Of a stretch of DNA of 36,255 nucleotides, positions 26,125 through 36,255 are shown in pieces (within the stretch, counting starts at the first letter, position 1; each line of letters begins with the position of its first letter). Origin of the DNA: JANWZL01 sp037445185. GTDB lineage: Bacteria; Pseudomonadota; Gammaproteobacteria; Burkholderiales; Thiobacillaceae. The stretch spans positions 1 to 36,255 of the forward strand of contig JBBIKZ010000010.1 in NCBI GenBank assembly GCA_037445185.1, written 5' to 3'. The notes under the pieces were generated by a model. That model did not search any database, was not told the origin of the DNA, and saw only the letters and a list, made by a program, of their open reading frames with translations. A program made the position numbers and the translations under genes.

Positions 26125-27528
26125 TCAAAGATTGCGTACATCGACGAAGTGGCCATACACCGCCGCGGCGGCGGCCATGGCCGGGCTGACCAGATGGGTG
26201 CGCCCGCCCTGCCCCTGCCGCCCCTCGAAGTTGCGGTTGGAGGTGGAGGCGCAACGCTCCCCGGGCTCCAGCCGGTCGGCATTCATGGCCAGGCACATGG
26301 AACAGCCCGGCTCGCGCCACTCGAAGCCGGCCTCGATGAAGACGCGATCCAGGCCCTCGGCCTCCGCCTGCCGTTTGACCAGACCCGAGCCCGGCACCAC
26401 CAGGGCCTGCTTGACATTGGCGGCCACCTTGCGTCCCCGCGCCACCGCCGCCGCCTCGCGCAGGTCCTCGATGCGGGAGTTGGTGCAGGAGCCGATGAAC
26501 ACCTTGTCCACCGCGATGTCGGTCATGGCGGTGTGGGGGGCGAGCCCCATGTAATGCAAGGCCCGCTCCCAGTCGGATTGCTTGACTGGGCTGGGCGCCT
26601 CTGCCGGGTCGGGCACGCGGCCGGTCACCGGCACCACCATCTCCGGCGAGGTGCCCCAGGTGACCTGGGGAACGATCTCGGCGGCATCGAGTTCGACCAC
26701 GGCATCGAAGCGTGCACCGGGGTCCGAGACCAGGGTACGCCAATACGCCTCCGCCCGCCCCCATAGCTCGCCCTTGGGGGCGTAAGGTCGGCCGCGCAGG
26801 TAGGCTATGGTCTTGTCGTCCACCGCCACCAGCCCCGCCCGGGCGCCCGCCTCGATGGCCATGTTGCACAGGGTCATGCGCCCTTCCATGCTGAGGGTGC
26901 GGATCGTGCTGCCGGCGAATTCGATGGCATAGCCGGTGCCGCCGGCGGTACCGATGCGGCCGATCACCGCCAGGGCGACATCCTTGGCCGTCACCCCCCG
27001 CCCCAGCGCGCCTTCTACCCTGATCAGCATAGTCCTGGACTTCTTCTGCCACAGGCACTGGGTGGCGAGCACGTGCTCCACCTCCGAGGTGCCGATGCCG
27101 AAGGCGAGCGCGGCGAAGGCGCCATGCGTGCTGGTGTGCGAGTCGCCGCAGACGATGGTCATGCCCGGCTGGGTGAAGCCCTGCTCCGGACCGATGACAT
27201 GCACGATGCCTTGGCGGGCGTCGTGCATGGGGAACTCCAACAGCCGGAATTCCTTACAGTTGGCGTCCAGGGTCTCGACCTGCAGGCGCGAGACCGGATC
27301 GGCGATCCCCCGTGCCCGGTCGGTGGTCGGCACGTTGTGGTCCGGCACCGCCAGGATGGCCTCGCGCCGCCAGGGCTGGCGCCCGGCCAGCCGCAACCCC
27401 TCGAACGCCTGCGGACTGGTGACCTCGTGCACTAGGTGACGGTCGATGTAGAGCAGCGTGGTGCCGTCCGGCTCCACGTGGACGACGTGGGCGTCCCAGA
27501 GCTTGTCGTAGAGTGTGCGCGGGGGCAT
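26125..27528 (-). CDS. leuC: 3-isopropylmalate dehydratase large subunit
   Basis: A 467-residue aconitase-family subunit carrying the 4Fe-4S cluster of isopropylmalate isomerase. Cluster cysteines are C348 (GSCTNSRIEDL), C409 and C412 (PGCSMC). The other active-site segments are DHNVPTTD (63-70), VCGDSHTSTHGAF (126-138) and EFAGSTIRTLSMEGRMT. Length is the same as E. coli LeuC (466). Start is ATG at 27528. It is the first gene of the leuC-ecn-leuD-leuB group and the likely start of the long minus-strand block. No leucine-rich leader peptide was found upstream, so classical attenuation is not evident. Confidence 0.97.
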   Translation of the reverse strand: MPPRTLYDKLWDAHVVHVEPDGTTLLYIDRHLVHEVTSPQAFEGLRLAGRQPWRREAILAVPDHNVPTTDRARGIADPVSRLQVETLDANCKEFRLLEFPMHDARQGIVHVIGPEQGFTQPGMTIVCGDSHTSTHGAFAALAFGIGTSEVEHVLATQCLWQKKSRTMLIRVEGALGRGVTAKDVALAVIGRIGTAGGTGYAIEFAGSTIRTLSMEGRMTLCNMAIEAGARAGLVAVDDKTIAYLRGRPYAPKGELWGRAEAYWRTLVSDPGARFDAVVELDAAEIVPQVTWGTSPEMVVPVTGRVPDPAEAPSPVKQSDWERALHYMGLAPHTAMTDIAVDKVFIGSCTNSRIEDLREAAAVARGRKVAANVKQALVVPGSGLVKRQAEAEGLDRVFIEAGFEWREPGCSMCLAMNADRLEPGERCASTSNRNFEGRQGQGGRTHLVSPAMAAAAAVYGHFVDVRNL

Positions 27529-27556
27529 GCGAATACGTTACAGATTCGAGTCTGAC

Positions 27557-27562
27557 ATTGTA
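27557..27562 (-). promoter_or_regulatory. leuC: Weak candidate -10 box for leuC
   Basis: TACAAT on the minus strand (27562-27557) matches the sigma70 -10 consensus at 5 of 6 positions and lies 28 bp before the leuC start. No convincing -35 hexamer is found 16-18 bp upstream (CACGTA at 17 bp), so an activator would be needed if this is real. Confidence 0.3.
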
Positions 27563-27706
27563 CACCGATCGATATGGCCTACGTGGGTCGAGCCATGCAG
27601 CAGAGCCCGCGTGGTGCGGCTGTCGGATTTACAACCCGCGCTGAGGGTCATGGCATCGAGGATGACGAATCGTCACTCGACGTTCAGAGCGATCAGGACG
27701 GTGTTT

Positions 27707-27733
27707 GGCCCCTGCCCCAGCCGGGGCCTTTTT
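27707..27733 (+). terminator. Plus-strand Rho-independent terminator-like hairpin
   Basis: GGCCCC (27707-27712) pairs with GGGGCC (27723-27728) across a 10-nt loop, followed directly by TTTTT (27729-27733). This geometry works only on the plus strand. On the minus strand, on which both leuC and the MFS gene lie, the hairpin is followed by AAAC. No plus-strand gene was recognised upstream in the 204-bp leuC/MFS gap. Confidence 0.5.
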
Positions 27734-28896
27734 CAGGCGGCCCCTCCGCCGCCCGCTGGCACGCGCCACCCCCGCCAGGCGAACACCCCCGCCGCCAGGG
27801 CGGCCAGCGCCGCGCCCAGGCTGAAGGTCCAGGCGGCGCCCAGGTCGTCCCAGGCCGCGCCGGCATAGAGGCTGCCGAAGGTGCCGCCGACGCCGAAGGC
27901 AAGGCTGTTGTAGAGCGCCTGACCGCGCGCCTGGACGCGGCCGCGGAAATGGCGATGCACCAGGGCCATGGCCGAGGCATGGTAGGCCCCGAAAGACAAG
28001 GCGTGCAGGACCTGGGCGATGAGCAGCAGGGGCAGCACGTCCACCCACCAGGCGATCATCAGGAAGCGCATGGCGGCCACCAGCAGGGTGATGAGCAACA
28101 CCGTCTCCAGCCGCACCTGCCGCAACAGCCGCGGCAAGGTGAGGAAGACGCCGATCTCGCAGATCACGCCCAGCGCCCACATCCAGCCGGCGAAGGTCTT
28201 GCTGTAGCCGGCATCCACCAAGTGGATGGTGAAGAAGGTGTAATAGGGGCCGTGTGCCGCCGCCATGAGGATGGCCGCCGCCAGCAGGGCCCAGACCTCG
28301 GGCCGGCGCAGCACACGGGTGAGCGGCGTGTGTTCGTGCTCGGCGTGGGGCAGCACCGCCTCGGGGATGAGCCGGCTGCTCAACCATATGCCGACGAGCA
28401 GCCCGAGCACCACCCAGGGCACGAGATCGATGGGGTAGTGATCCAGTGCGGCCCCCAGCCCCAGCACCACCAGGATGAAGCCTATGGAGCCCCACAGGCG
28501 GATGCGGCCGTAGCGGTCGGTGCGTTCCCCCAGGTGCGTGAGCGTGGTCGCCTCCACCAGCGGCAGCGGCGCGCTCCAGAAGAAGCTGATCAGGCTCATC
28601 ACCGCGAACATCCACCAGAAGGACTGGCCGAAGAACACGCCGACATAGCTGATCAGGCAGACCAGGGCGGCCGTCTGCACGATGGCGACCCGCCGTCCGG
28701 TGGCATCGGCGATGTGCCCCCAGACGTTGGGCGCGAACATGCGCATGACCTGCAGCAGAGACATCAGCACACCGATCTGGAAGGCGGCGAAGCCCAGGGA
28801 CTTGAGATAGAGGCCCCAGTAGGGCGCCATGGCGCCGACGAAGGCGAAGTAGAAGAAGTAGAAGCCCGACAGGCGCCAGTAGGGGACGGTGGGCAT
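27733..28896 (-). CDS. MFS transporter, HcaT / nucleoside-H+ symporter-like
   Basis: A 387-residue inner-membrane transporter with about 12 TM helices. It starts PYWRLSGFYFFYFAFVGAM (5-23), and APYWGLYLKSLGFAAFQIG is the typical opening of the HcaT-like (MFS_1_like) family. The loop 2-3 segment GHIADATGRR is a variant of the MFS A-motif. The second half begins near LTRVLRRPEVWALL. Family members include the putative phenylpropionate permease HcaT; the substrate here is unknown. It is preceded by the ydcH terminator only 28 bp upstream, so it either has a promoter close to its start or depends on read-through. The ribosome site is weak. Confidence 0.85.
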   Translation of the reverse strand: MPTVPYWRLSGFYFFYFAFVGAMAPYWGLYLKSLGFAAFQIGVLMSLLQVMRMFAPNVWGHIADATGRRVAIVQTAALVCLISYVGVFFGQSFWWMFAVMSLISFFWSAPLPLVEATTLTHLGERTDRYGRIRLWGSIGFILVVLGLGAALDHYPIDLVPWVVLGLLVGIWLSSRLIPEAVLPHAEHEHTPLTRVLRRPEVWALLAAAILMAAAHGPYYTFFTIHLVDAGYSKTFAGWMWALGVICEIGVFLTLPRLLRQVRLETVLLITLLVAAMRFLMIAWWVDVLPLLLIAQVLHALSFGAYHASAMALVHRHFRGRVQARGQALYNSLAFGVGGTFGSLYAGAAWDDLGAAWTFSLGAALAALAAGVFAWRGWRVPAGGGGAA

Positions 28897-28924
28897 TTCA
28901 GGCCGCGATCGGGTGGGTGGAGCG

Positions 28925-28956
28925 AAAACGGCCCGGAGGGTGCGCTCCGGGCCGTT
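28925..28956 (-). terminator. Rho-independent terminator of the aroC-ydcH unit
   Basis: A 12-bp perfect stem, AACGGCCCGGAG (28927-28938) with CTCCGGGCCGTT (28945-28956), encloses a 6-nt loop. On the minus strand it ends in TTTTCG (from 28928 down). It starts 18 nt after the stop of the YdcH-like gene. Confidence 0.8.
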
Positions 28957-28974
28957 CAGGCGGGATGAGGACTA

Positions 28975-29217
28975 TCAGTGTTCGGCGGCGAGGATCATCC
29001 TGTAGAGCTTGTCCTTCAGGCTCACGCGCAGCTTCTTGAGCTCCTCGAAGTACAGATCCGAGACCGCCTCCACCCGCTGCTCGATACGCACGATCTTGTG
29101 ATCGACGTCGTCGTAATCGCGCATCATACGGGTGAACTCGTCGTTGCTGAGCATCAGCCGGCGGATGGTCTCCTGATGCTCAGGGAATTCATGGAACAGG
29201 TCGTGGCTTTCGAGCAT
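28975..29217 (-). CDS. YdcH / DUF465 family small protein
   Basis: An 80-residue, charged, all-helical cytosolic protein of the DUF465 (YdcH) family. HDLFHEFPEHQETIRRLM near 5-22 is the family start, with LMLSNDEFTRMMRDYDDVDHKI following, then a Lys-rich coiled-coil-like C-terminal half ending LKKLRVSLKDKLYRMI. Function is unknown. The ATG at 29217 has GAGGAG 7 nt upstream, overlapping the aroC stop codon (TGAGGAG), so it is the second gene of an aroC transcript. A strong terminator follows. Confidence 0.88.
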   Translation of the reverse strand: MLESHDLFHEFPEHQETIRRLMLSNDEFTRMMRDYDDVDHKIVRIEQRVEAVSDLYFEELKKLRVSLKDKLYRMILAAEH

Positions 29218-29228
29218 GGGCGTTCTCC

Positions 29229-30344
29229 TCAGTGGGCATCGGGTGAACGGGGCCGGCCCGGGATGGCCGGGGTGGGACAGGTGACGTCGGCATTCTGAGC
29301 GCGGTGGCGCAGGGCGTGGTCCATCAGCACGATGGCCAGCATAGCCTCGGCGATGGGCGTGGCGCGGATGCCGACGCAGGGGTCGTGACGCCCATGCGTG
29401 ACCACCCCCACCGGCTGGCCGTCGAGGTCGATGGAACGCCCGGGGATGCGGATGGAGGAGGTCGGCTTGACGGCGATGGAGGCGAGGATGTCCTGCCCGG
29501 TGGAGATGCCGCCCAGGATGCCGCCGGCGTGGTTGGAGAGGAAACCGGCCGGGGTGAGCTCGTCGCGGTGCTCGGTGCCCTTCTGGGCCACGCAGGCGAA
29601 GCCGGCGCCGATCTCCACGCCCTTCACGGCGTTGATGCTCATGAGCGCATGGGCGATGTCGGCGTCCAGTCGGTCGTAGACCGGCTCGCCCAGACCCACG
29701 GGGACACCCTCGGCGACCACGTTGATGCGTGCGCCGACCGAGTTGCCCTCCTTACGCAGGGCGTCCATGTAGCGCTCCAACTCGGGGACGGCGTCGGGGT
29801 CGGGCGAGAAGAAGGGGTTCTGGTCCACGGACTCCCAGGCCTTGAAGGTCAGGGCGAGCGGGCCGAGCTGGGCGAGATAACCGCGGATCACGGTACCGTA
29901 GGCCTCCTTGAGCCATTTCTTGGCGATGGCCCCGGCCGCCACCCGCACCGCCGTCTCGCGCGCGCTCGCGCGGCCGCCGCCGCGCCAGTCGCGGATGCCG
30001 TATTTCTGCCAGTAGGTGTAGTCGGCGTGCCCCGGCCGGAAGGTGCGGGCGATGTCGGCGTAGTCTCGGCTGCGCTGGTCCTCGTTGCGGATCAGGAGCG
30101 CGATGGGCGTGCCGGTGGTCCGCCCCTCGAACACGCCGGACAGGATCTCCACCCGGTCCGACTCGCGCCGCTGGGTGACATGGCGCGAGGTGCCCGGCTT
30201 GCGCCGGTCCAGGTCGTGCTGGATGTCCGCCTCGGTCAAGCCGAGACCCGGCGGGCAGCCGTCGACGACACAGCCGATGGCCGGCCCGTGCGATTCGCCG
30301 AAGGAAGTGACGCAGAAAAGATGGCCGATGCTGTTGCCGGACAT
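29229..30344 (-). CDS. aroC: Chorismate synthase
   Basis: A 371-residue FMN-dependent enzyme that eliminates phosphate from EPSP to give chorismate, precursor of tryptophan, other aromatics and folate. The N-terminal MSGNSIGHLFCVTSFGESHG fixes the start at 30344; longer in-frame starts add unrelated sequence and lie upstream of the predicted promoter. Further signatures are GCPPGL, the Arg/Gly-rich FMN site DWRGGGRASARETAVRVAAG, and HDPCVGIRATPIAEAM near the C-terminus. Length is close to E. coli AroC (361). Sequence just before the ATG is C-rich with no obvious ribosome site. ydcH follows 11 bp downstream. Confidence 0.96.
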   Translation of the reverse strand: MSGNSIGHLFCVTSFGESHGPAIGCVVDGCPPGLGLTEADIQHDLDRRKPGTSRHVTQRRESDRVEILSGVFEGRTTGTPIALLIRNEDQRSRDYADIARTFRPGHADYTYWQKYGIRDWRGGGRASARETAVRVAAGAIAKKWLKEAYGTVIRGYLAQLGPLALTFKAWESVDQNPFFSPDPDAVPELERYMDALRKEGNSVGARINVVAEGVPVGLGEPVYDRLDADIAHALMSINAVKGVEIGAGFACVAQKGTEHRDELTPAGFLSNHAGGILGGISTGQDILASIAVKPTSSIRIPGRSIDLDGQPVGVVTHGRHDPCVGIRATPIAEAMLAIVLMDHALRHRAQNADVTCPTPAIPGRPRSPDAH

Positions 30345-30375
30345 GGGGGGGGACCGTGACTCCGAATCGACCGCC

Positions 30376-30384
30376 ATTATCGCA
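30376..30384 (-). promoter_or_regulatory. aroC: Extended -10 promoter candidate for aroC
   Basis: On the minus strand TGC-GATAAT (30384-30376) is an extended -10 element (5 of 6 in the hexamer, plus TGn). The expected start point near 30369 gives a leader of about 25 nt to the ATG at 30344. The -35 region is poor, as is common for extended -10 promoters. Confidence 0.45.
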
Positions 30385-30503
30385 CGATCGGCAGTCCGCC
30401 CACGGCCCCCGCGACGCACACCGTTGCCGCCAGGGCTTGCGGGCAGACGCGATAGCGGCATGGCCTGGTGGACATTGCTGCCAGCGCCGCCGCTTGTGCC
30501 AGT

Positions 30504-31988
30504 TCAGCGCACCAGCCCCTCCAGAAGGCGGGCCCCCAGCGCCACACCGAAGCCAGTGATGTCGCTCCCCACCGCGCCCAGTCCCCCCTTGCAGCGGCTG
30601 GCGGACAGATCGACGTGCAACCAGGGGCGATCCGCCACGAAGCGGCTCAGGAAGCGGGCCGCCAGGATGTGGTCGGCCTCCCCCTCCAGGGTGCACTGTT
30701 TCACATCCGCCACTTGGCTCTCCAGGGCCTCGTCATAGTCCTCCGGCGCCGGGAAGGCCACCACCCGCTCACCCACCGCCTGCCCAGCCGCCACCGCCCG
30801 CTCGGCCAGATCGGGCTGGTTGGCGAGCACACCGCTCATGCGCTCGCCCAGGGCCACCCCCATGCTGCCGGTGAGGGTGGCGTAGTCGATGATGAGCGCC
30901 GGCTTCTCCCGCGCCGCCAGGGTGAGCGTGTCGGCGAGCACCATGCGCCCCTCGGCATCGGTATGGACGATCTCGATCGTGGTACCGTTGAGCGCGGCGA
31001 TCACCTCGTTCTGGGTGTAGGCCTCGGGGGAGAGATGGTTCTGGGCGATGGCCAGCCATACCTCCAGGCGCAGGGGCAGCCCGAGTCGTGTGGCGGCCAG
31101 CAGCAGGCCCAGGGCGACGGCGGAGCCGTTCATGTCGTCGTGCATGTTGTGCATGGCACGCGCCGGTTTCAGGTTGTGTCCGCCGGTGTCGAAGCAGATC
31201 CCCTTGCCCACCACGGCGACGTGTCTGCCCGCCCCCCTTCTCCCCTTCCCGCCGTAGGTGAGCCGCACGATCGCCGCGTCCTCGTGCTGGCTGCCCCGGG
31301 CAACGGCGAGGAAGGCACCGGCCTTGAGCCTGCGCAGGCGCGCGACGTCATACTCCTCGAGCCGCCAGCCGTTGAGCTGGCTCAGTTTGCGGATGTGCCG
31401 GCGGTAGGTGCGTGGGGTCAGCACATTGGGCGGCAGCCAGGTGAGCCGGCGCGCCAGGGTGTTGCCTTCGGCCACGGCCCGCTCCCATTGCAAATCGAGG
31501 CCGGCTGCGCCGTACAGCACGATGCGCTTGAGCGGCGTGGCTGGCCGGTCAGCCTTCCAGCTGGGCAGGGGGCTGCCATTGAGCCAGGCGACATAGACGG
31601 CCCAGCGGGCGGCCCGAGCGCGGAAGGTCTCGTCGCCATAGACGGCGATGTGCAGCTCGGCCGGGTGCTCGTCCAGCAGGGGCTTCATGGCCTGTCGCAG
31701 CAGGGCCTGCCACTGGAAGGCGGTGTGCTCGCCGTCGAGCCGCAGCCAGGCGGACAGGCCGCCACCGGGCAGCTCAAGGGTCGCCGGCGTCTTGGCGAGC
31801 GCCTCGGGCTGCAGAGCGCGGCGGCGCAGACTGGACTGGAGGCTGTCGACTGCGGGGGCTTCGAACCAGTCCTCCCCGGCGGGCAGGGCGATCAGCAGAT
31901 GGGCGGCCTTGCCGTCGAGGCCACGCAAGGGACGCTTGCGCACGACCAGCTCGGCCAGCTCGGGGATGAGTCGTAGGTCCGGATCCAT
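30504..31988 (-). CDS. M17 leucyl aminopeptidase family protein
   Basis: A 494-residue two-domain M17 metallopeptidase that removes N-terminal residues from peptides using two metal ions. The catalytic half has VVGKGICFDTGG (Lys262, Asp267), MHDDMNGSA (Asp285) and VHTDAEGRMVLAD (Asp344, Glu346, Arg348). All metal ligands and the catalytic Lys/Arg are present; the first Asn of the usual NTDAEGR is His342. The N-terminal half is the divergent regulatory domain. It belongs to the PepB-like branch rather than being clear PepA, so no symbol is given. The ATG at 31988 is chosen; an ATG at 32018 preceded by GAGGGAG is a real alternative that would add 10 residues. It is divergent from aceE. Confidence 0.88.
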   Translation of the reverse strand: MDPDLRLIPELAELVVRKRPLRGLDGKAAHLLIALPAGEDWFEAPAVDSLQSSLRRRALQPEALAKTPATLELPGGGLSAWLRLDGEHTAFQWQALLRQAMKPLLDEHPAELHIAVYGDETFRARAARWAVYVAWLNGSPLPSWKADRPATPLKRIVLYGAAGLDLQWERAVAEGNTLARRLTWLPPNVLTPRTYRRHIRKLSQLNGWRLEEYDVARLRRLKAGAFLAVARGSQHEDAAIVRLTYGGKGRRGAGRHVAVVGKGICFDTGGHNLKPARAMHNMHDDMNGSAVALGLLLAATRLGLPLRLEVWLAIAQNHLSPEAYTQNEVIAALNGTTIEIVHTDAEGRMVLADTLTLAAREKPALIIDYATLTGSMGVALGERMSGVLANQPDLAERAVAAGQAVGERVVAFPAPEDYDEALESQVADVKQCTLEGEADHILAARFLSRFVADRPWLHVDLSASRCKGGLGAVGSDITGFGVALGARLLEGLVR

Positions 31989-32076
31989 GCTCGCACATCG
32001 AAGTGGGCGCTGCCGCATTCTCCCTCGCCCCGGGCGACATCGCCAGACTGGTGCGGGGCGCCCCAACTTGGCTGAA

Positions 32077-32106
32077 TTGACCGGGCGCAAGCCCCCCCGC
32101 GATAAT
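32077..32106 (+). promoter_or_regulatory. aceE: Sigma70-type promoter for aceE-aceF
   Basis: TTGACC (32077-32082) and GATAAT (32101-32106) are each 5 of 6 to consensus and separated by 18 bp that include a run of seven C. The predicted start near 32112 gives a leader of about 109 nt to the aceE ATG. No PdhR-type operator (AATTGGT...ACCAATT) was seen. Confidence 0.6.
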
Positions 32107-32220
32107 TAGGCCATCGAACAATAAACCACGCACCGCCGCACGACCCAGCCTCTTCACCGGCCCGCCCAAGGCTGCACGGCCAGTCTTGCACCGAGATTTG
32201 TCCTTCGGAGAACGTCATCG

Positions 32221-34887
<2,667 letters not shown>

Positions 34888-34900
34888 GAGGGAGTGCCCG

Positions 34901-36244
34901 ATGGCGATCAAGGAAGTGCGCGTGCCGGACATCGGCAATTTCAAGGACGTCGAGGTCATCGAGGTCCTGGTCCGACCGGGCGAGCAGATCGAGAAGGATG
35001 CCCCCCTCATCACCCTGGAGTCCGACAAGGCGGCCATGGACATCCCCGCCCCCCACGGCGGCATGGTGCAGGAACTCAAAGTCAAGGTAGGTGACCGGGT
35101 CTCCGAGGGCAGCCCCATCCTGCTGCTGGACACCACGGGTGTGGAAGCCCCGGCTGCCGACCCGCCCGTGGTCAAGGACTTCGTGCCGCCGCCCACCCCG
35201 GAGGCGGGCGCCCTAGCCGCTAGCATCGCCAACGTGCCCCCCCCCTCCCACCCCCTGCCGGAAGTCATGGGCCCCATCCCGCCCAAGGACAAACCGGCGC
35301 CGGTGGCGGCGCGGGCCGAGTTCGCGCCCGGCAAGCCCGCCCACGCGAGCCCATCGGTGCGGCGCTTCGCCCGCGAGCTCGGCGTCGACCTGAGCCGTGT
35401 CAAAGGCAGCGGCCCCCGCGGCCGTATCCTCAAGGAAGACGTTCAGGCCTGGGTCAAAGCCGAACTCGTCAAGCCCCGCTCAGAGGCCGCCGGTCTGGGC
35501 CTGGCGCTCGCCCCGGCGCCGGTCATCGACTTCGCACAATACGGCGACATCGAGACCCAGCCGCTCACGCGCATCAAGAAGCTCTCCGGCGCGAATCTCG
35601 CCCGCAATTGGATCACCGCCCCGCATGTCACCCAGTTCGACGAGGCCGACATCACCGGCCTGGAGGACTTCCGCAAGTCCATCCTGGACGAAGCGGCCAA
35701 GCGTGGCGCCAAGCTCACGCTGCTCGCCTTCCTGATGAAGGCGGTGGTCAACGCGCTGCGCACCTACCCGCAGTTCAACGCCTCGCTCGCCGCGGACGGC
35801 GAAAACCTGGTCCTGAAGAAATACTTCCACATCGGCTTCGCCTGCGAGACCCCGGACGGCCTGGTGGTGCCGGTGATCCGCGACGTCAACCGCAAGGATG
35901 TGCTCGATATCGCCCGCGACCTGGGCGACCTGTCCGCCCGTGCGCGCGAGCGCAAGCTCAAGGTCGAGGAGATGCAGGGGGGATGCTTCACCATCACCAG
36001 CCTGGGCGGCATCGGCGGCACCGCCTTCACCCCCATCATCAACTGCCCCGAGGTGGCCATCCTGGGGGTGTCACGGGCGACGATGAAACCCGTGTGGGAC
36101 GAGCGCTCGGCCAGCTTCGAGCCGCGCCTGATGCTGCCGCTGTCGCTGTCCTACGACCACCGCGTCATAGACGGCGCCGACGGCGCGCGCTTCACCAGCC
36201 ACCTGCGCCTGATGCTCTCCGACGTGCGCCGCCTGTTGCTGTAA
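34901..36244 (+). CDS. aceF: Dihydrolipoyllysine-residue acetyltransferase, E2 of pyruvate dehydrogenase
   Basis: A 447-residue E2 core of the pyruvate dehydrogenase complex. It has a single N-terminal lipoyl domain (2-77) with the lipoylated Lys43 in ESDKAAMD, where E. coli AceF has three. A Pro/Ala linker (about 80-148) follows, then the peripheral-subunit-binding domain 149-186 (SPSVRRFARELGVDL, GSGPRGRILKEDV) and the catalytic domain from about 215, with His420 and Asp424 in SYDHRVIDGADG. A GAGGGAG site precedes the ATG at 34901. The reading frame ends in TAA at 36242-36244. An ATG at the very end of the window (36253-36255) after GACGAG could be the start of the next gene, plausibly the E3 gene lpd, but cannot be tested here. 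Confidence 0.97.
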   Translation: MAIKEVRVPDIGNFKDVEVIEVLVRPGEQIEKDAPLITLESDKAAMDIPAPHGGMVQELKVKVGDRVSEGSPILLLDTTGVEAPAADPPVVKDFVPPPTPEAGALAASIANVPPPSHPLPEVMGPIPPKDKPAPVAARAEFAPGKPAHASPSVRRFARELGVDLSRVKGSGPRGRILKEDVQAWVKAELVKPRSEAAGLGLALAPAPVIDFAQYGDIETQPLTRIKKLSGANLARNWITAPHVTQFDEADITGLEDFRKSILDEAAKRGAKLTLLAFLMKAVVNALRTYPQFNASLAADGENLVLKKYFHIGFACETPDGLVVPVIRDVNRKDVLDIARDLGDLSARARERKLKVEEMQGGCFTITSLGGIGGTAFTPIINCPEVAILGVSRATMKPVWDERSASFEPRLMLPLSLSYDHRVIDGADGARFTSHLRLMLSDVRRLLL

Positions 36245-36255
36245 AGACGAGTATG

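Noticed and set aside
27529..27732. Possible leucine attenuator upstream of leuC
   Set aside because: No leader peptide with a Leu run on the minus strand, and the only strong terminator hairpin there faces the other way.

Overview
The window reads as a stretch of core chromosome from a high-GC (about two-thirds G+C by eye) gammaproteobacterium, probably near the Chromatiales/Ectothiorhodospiraceae or similar sulfur-oxidiser-type lineages. This placement is an inference. It rests on the gene order leuC-leuD-leuB-asd-usg-fimV-truA-trpF-(trpBA)-accD-folC-dedD-cvpA-purF-metZ, a Pseudomonas-like backbone with trpBA inserted; on the E. coli-type Asd and its Usg-1 paralogue; on FimV; and on GTAG-headed REP palindromes. 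I found no tRNA, rRNA, CRISPR array, phage, plasmid or complete insertion sequence.

Layout. 1-203: 3' end of an unidentified plus-strand gene. 221-1069: HAD-IIA phosphatase (minus). 1070-1393: structured non-coding stretch bracketed by an 11-bp inverted repeat. 1394-3818: lytic transglycosylase, YecA/YgfB-family protein and a small double zinc-ribbon protein (plus). 3836-4324: acidic protein built from a 75-residue internal duplication (minus). 4505-5314: EcsC-family protein (plus), overlapping the 3' end of an RND efflux permease (5284-8415, minus). From 27528 down to 8552 is a block of about 19 kb in which every gene lies on the minus strand: leuC, an entericidin-like lipoprotein gene, leuD, leuB, asd, usg, fimV, an orphan EcfT-like gene, truA, trpF, trpB, trpA, accD, folC, dedD, cvpA, purF, metZ. 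27733-28896: HcaT-like MFS transporter. 28975-30344: YdcH-like protein and chorismate synthase. 30504-31988: M17 aminopeptidase, divergent from aceE-aceF (32221-36244), which fills the right end.

Function. The minus-strand block joins leucine synthesis (leuCDB), the aspartate branch (asd), tryptophan synthesis (trpFBA), fatty acid synthesis (accD), folate (folC), purine (purF) and methionine (metZ) entry steps with cell-envelope or polarity genes (fimV, dedD, cvpA). aroC supplies chorismate to the trp branch. aceEF makes acetyl-CoA, the substrate of the carboxylase that contains AccD.

The less ordinary material lies between and at the ends of genes. Several short repeats sit on or beside stop codons: a GTAG-type REP at leuD, CTG-phased heptads at truA and trpA, and a REP-like palindrome inside the folC 3' end. 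A tandem array of REP half-sites lies between metZ and purF. No obvious new defence, mobile or biosynthetic system is present. The best leads are these repeat families, the inverted-repeat element before the transglycosylase gene, the duplicated acidic protein, the entericidin-like gene inside the leu operon, and the orphan EcfT protein.
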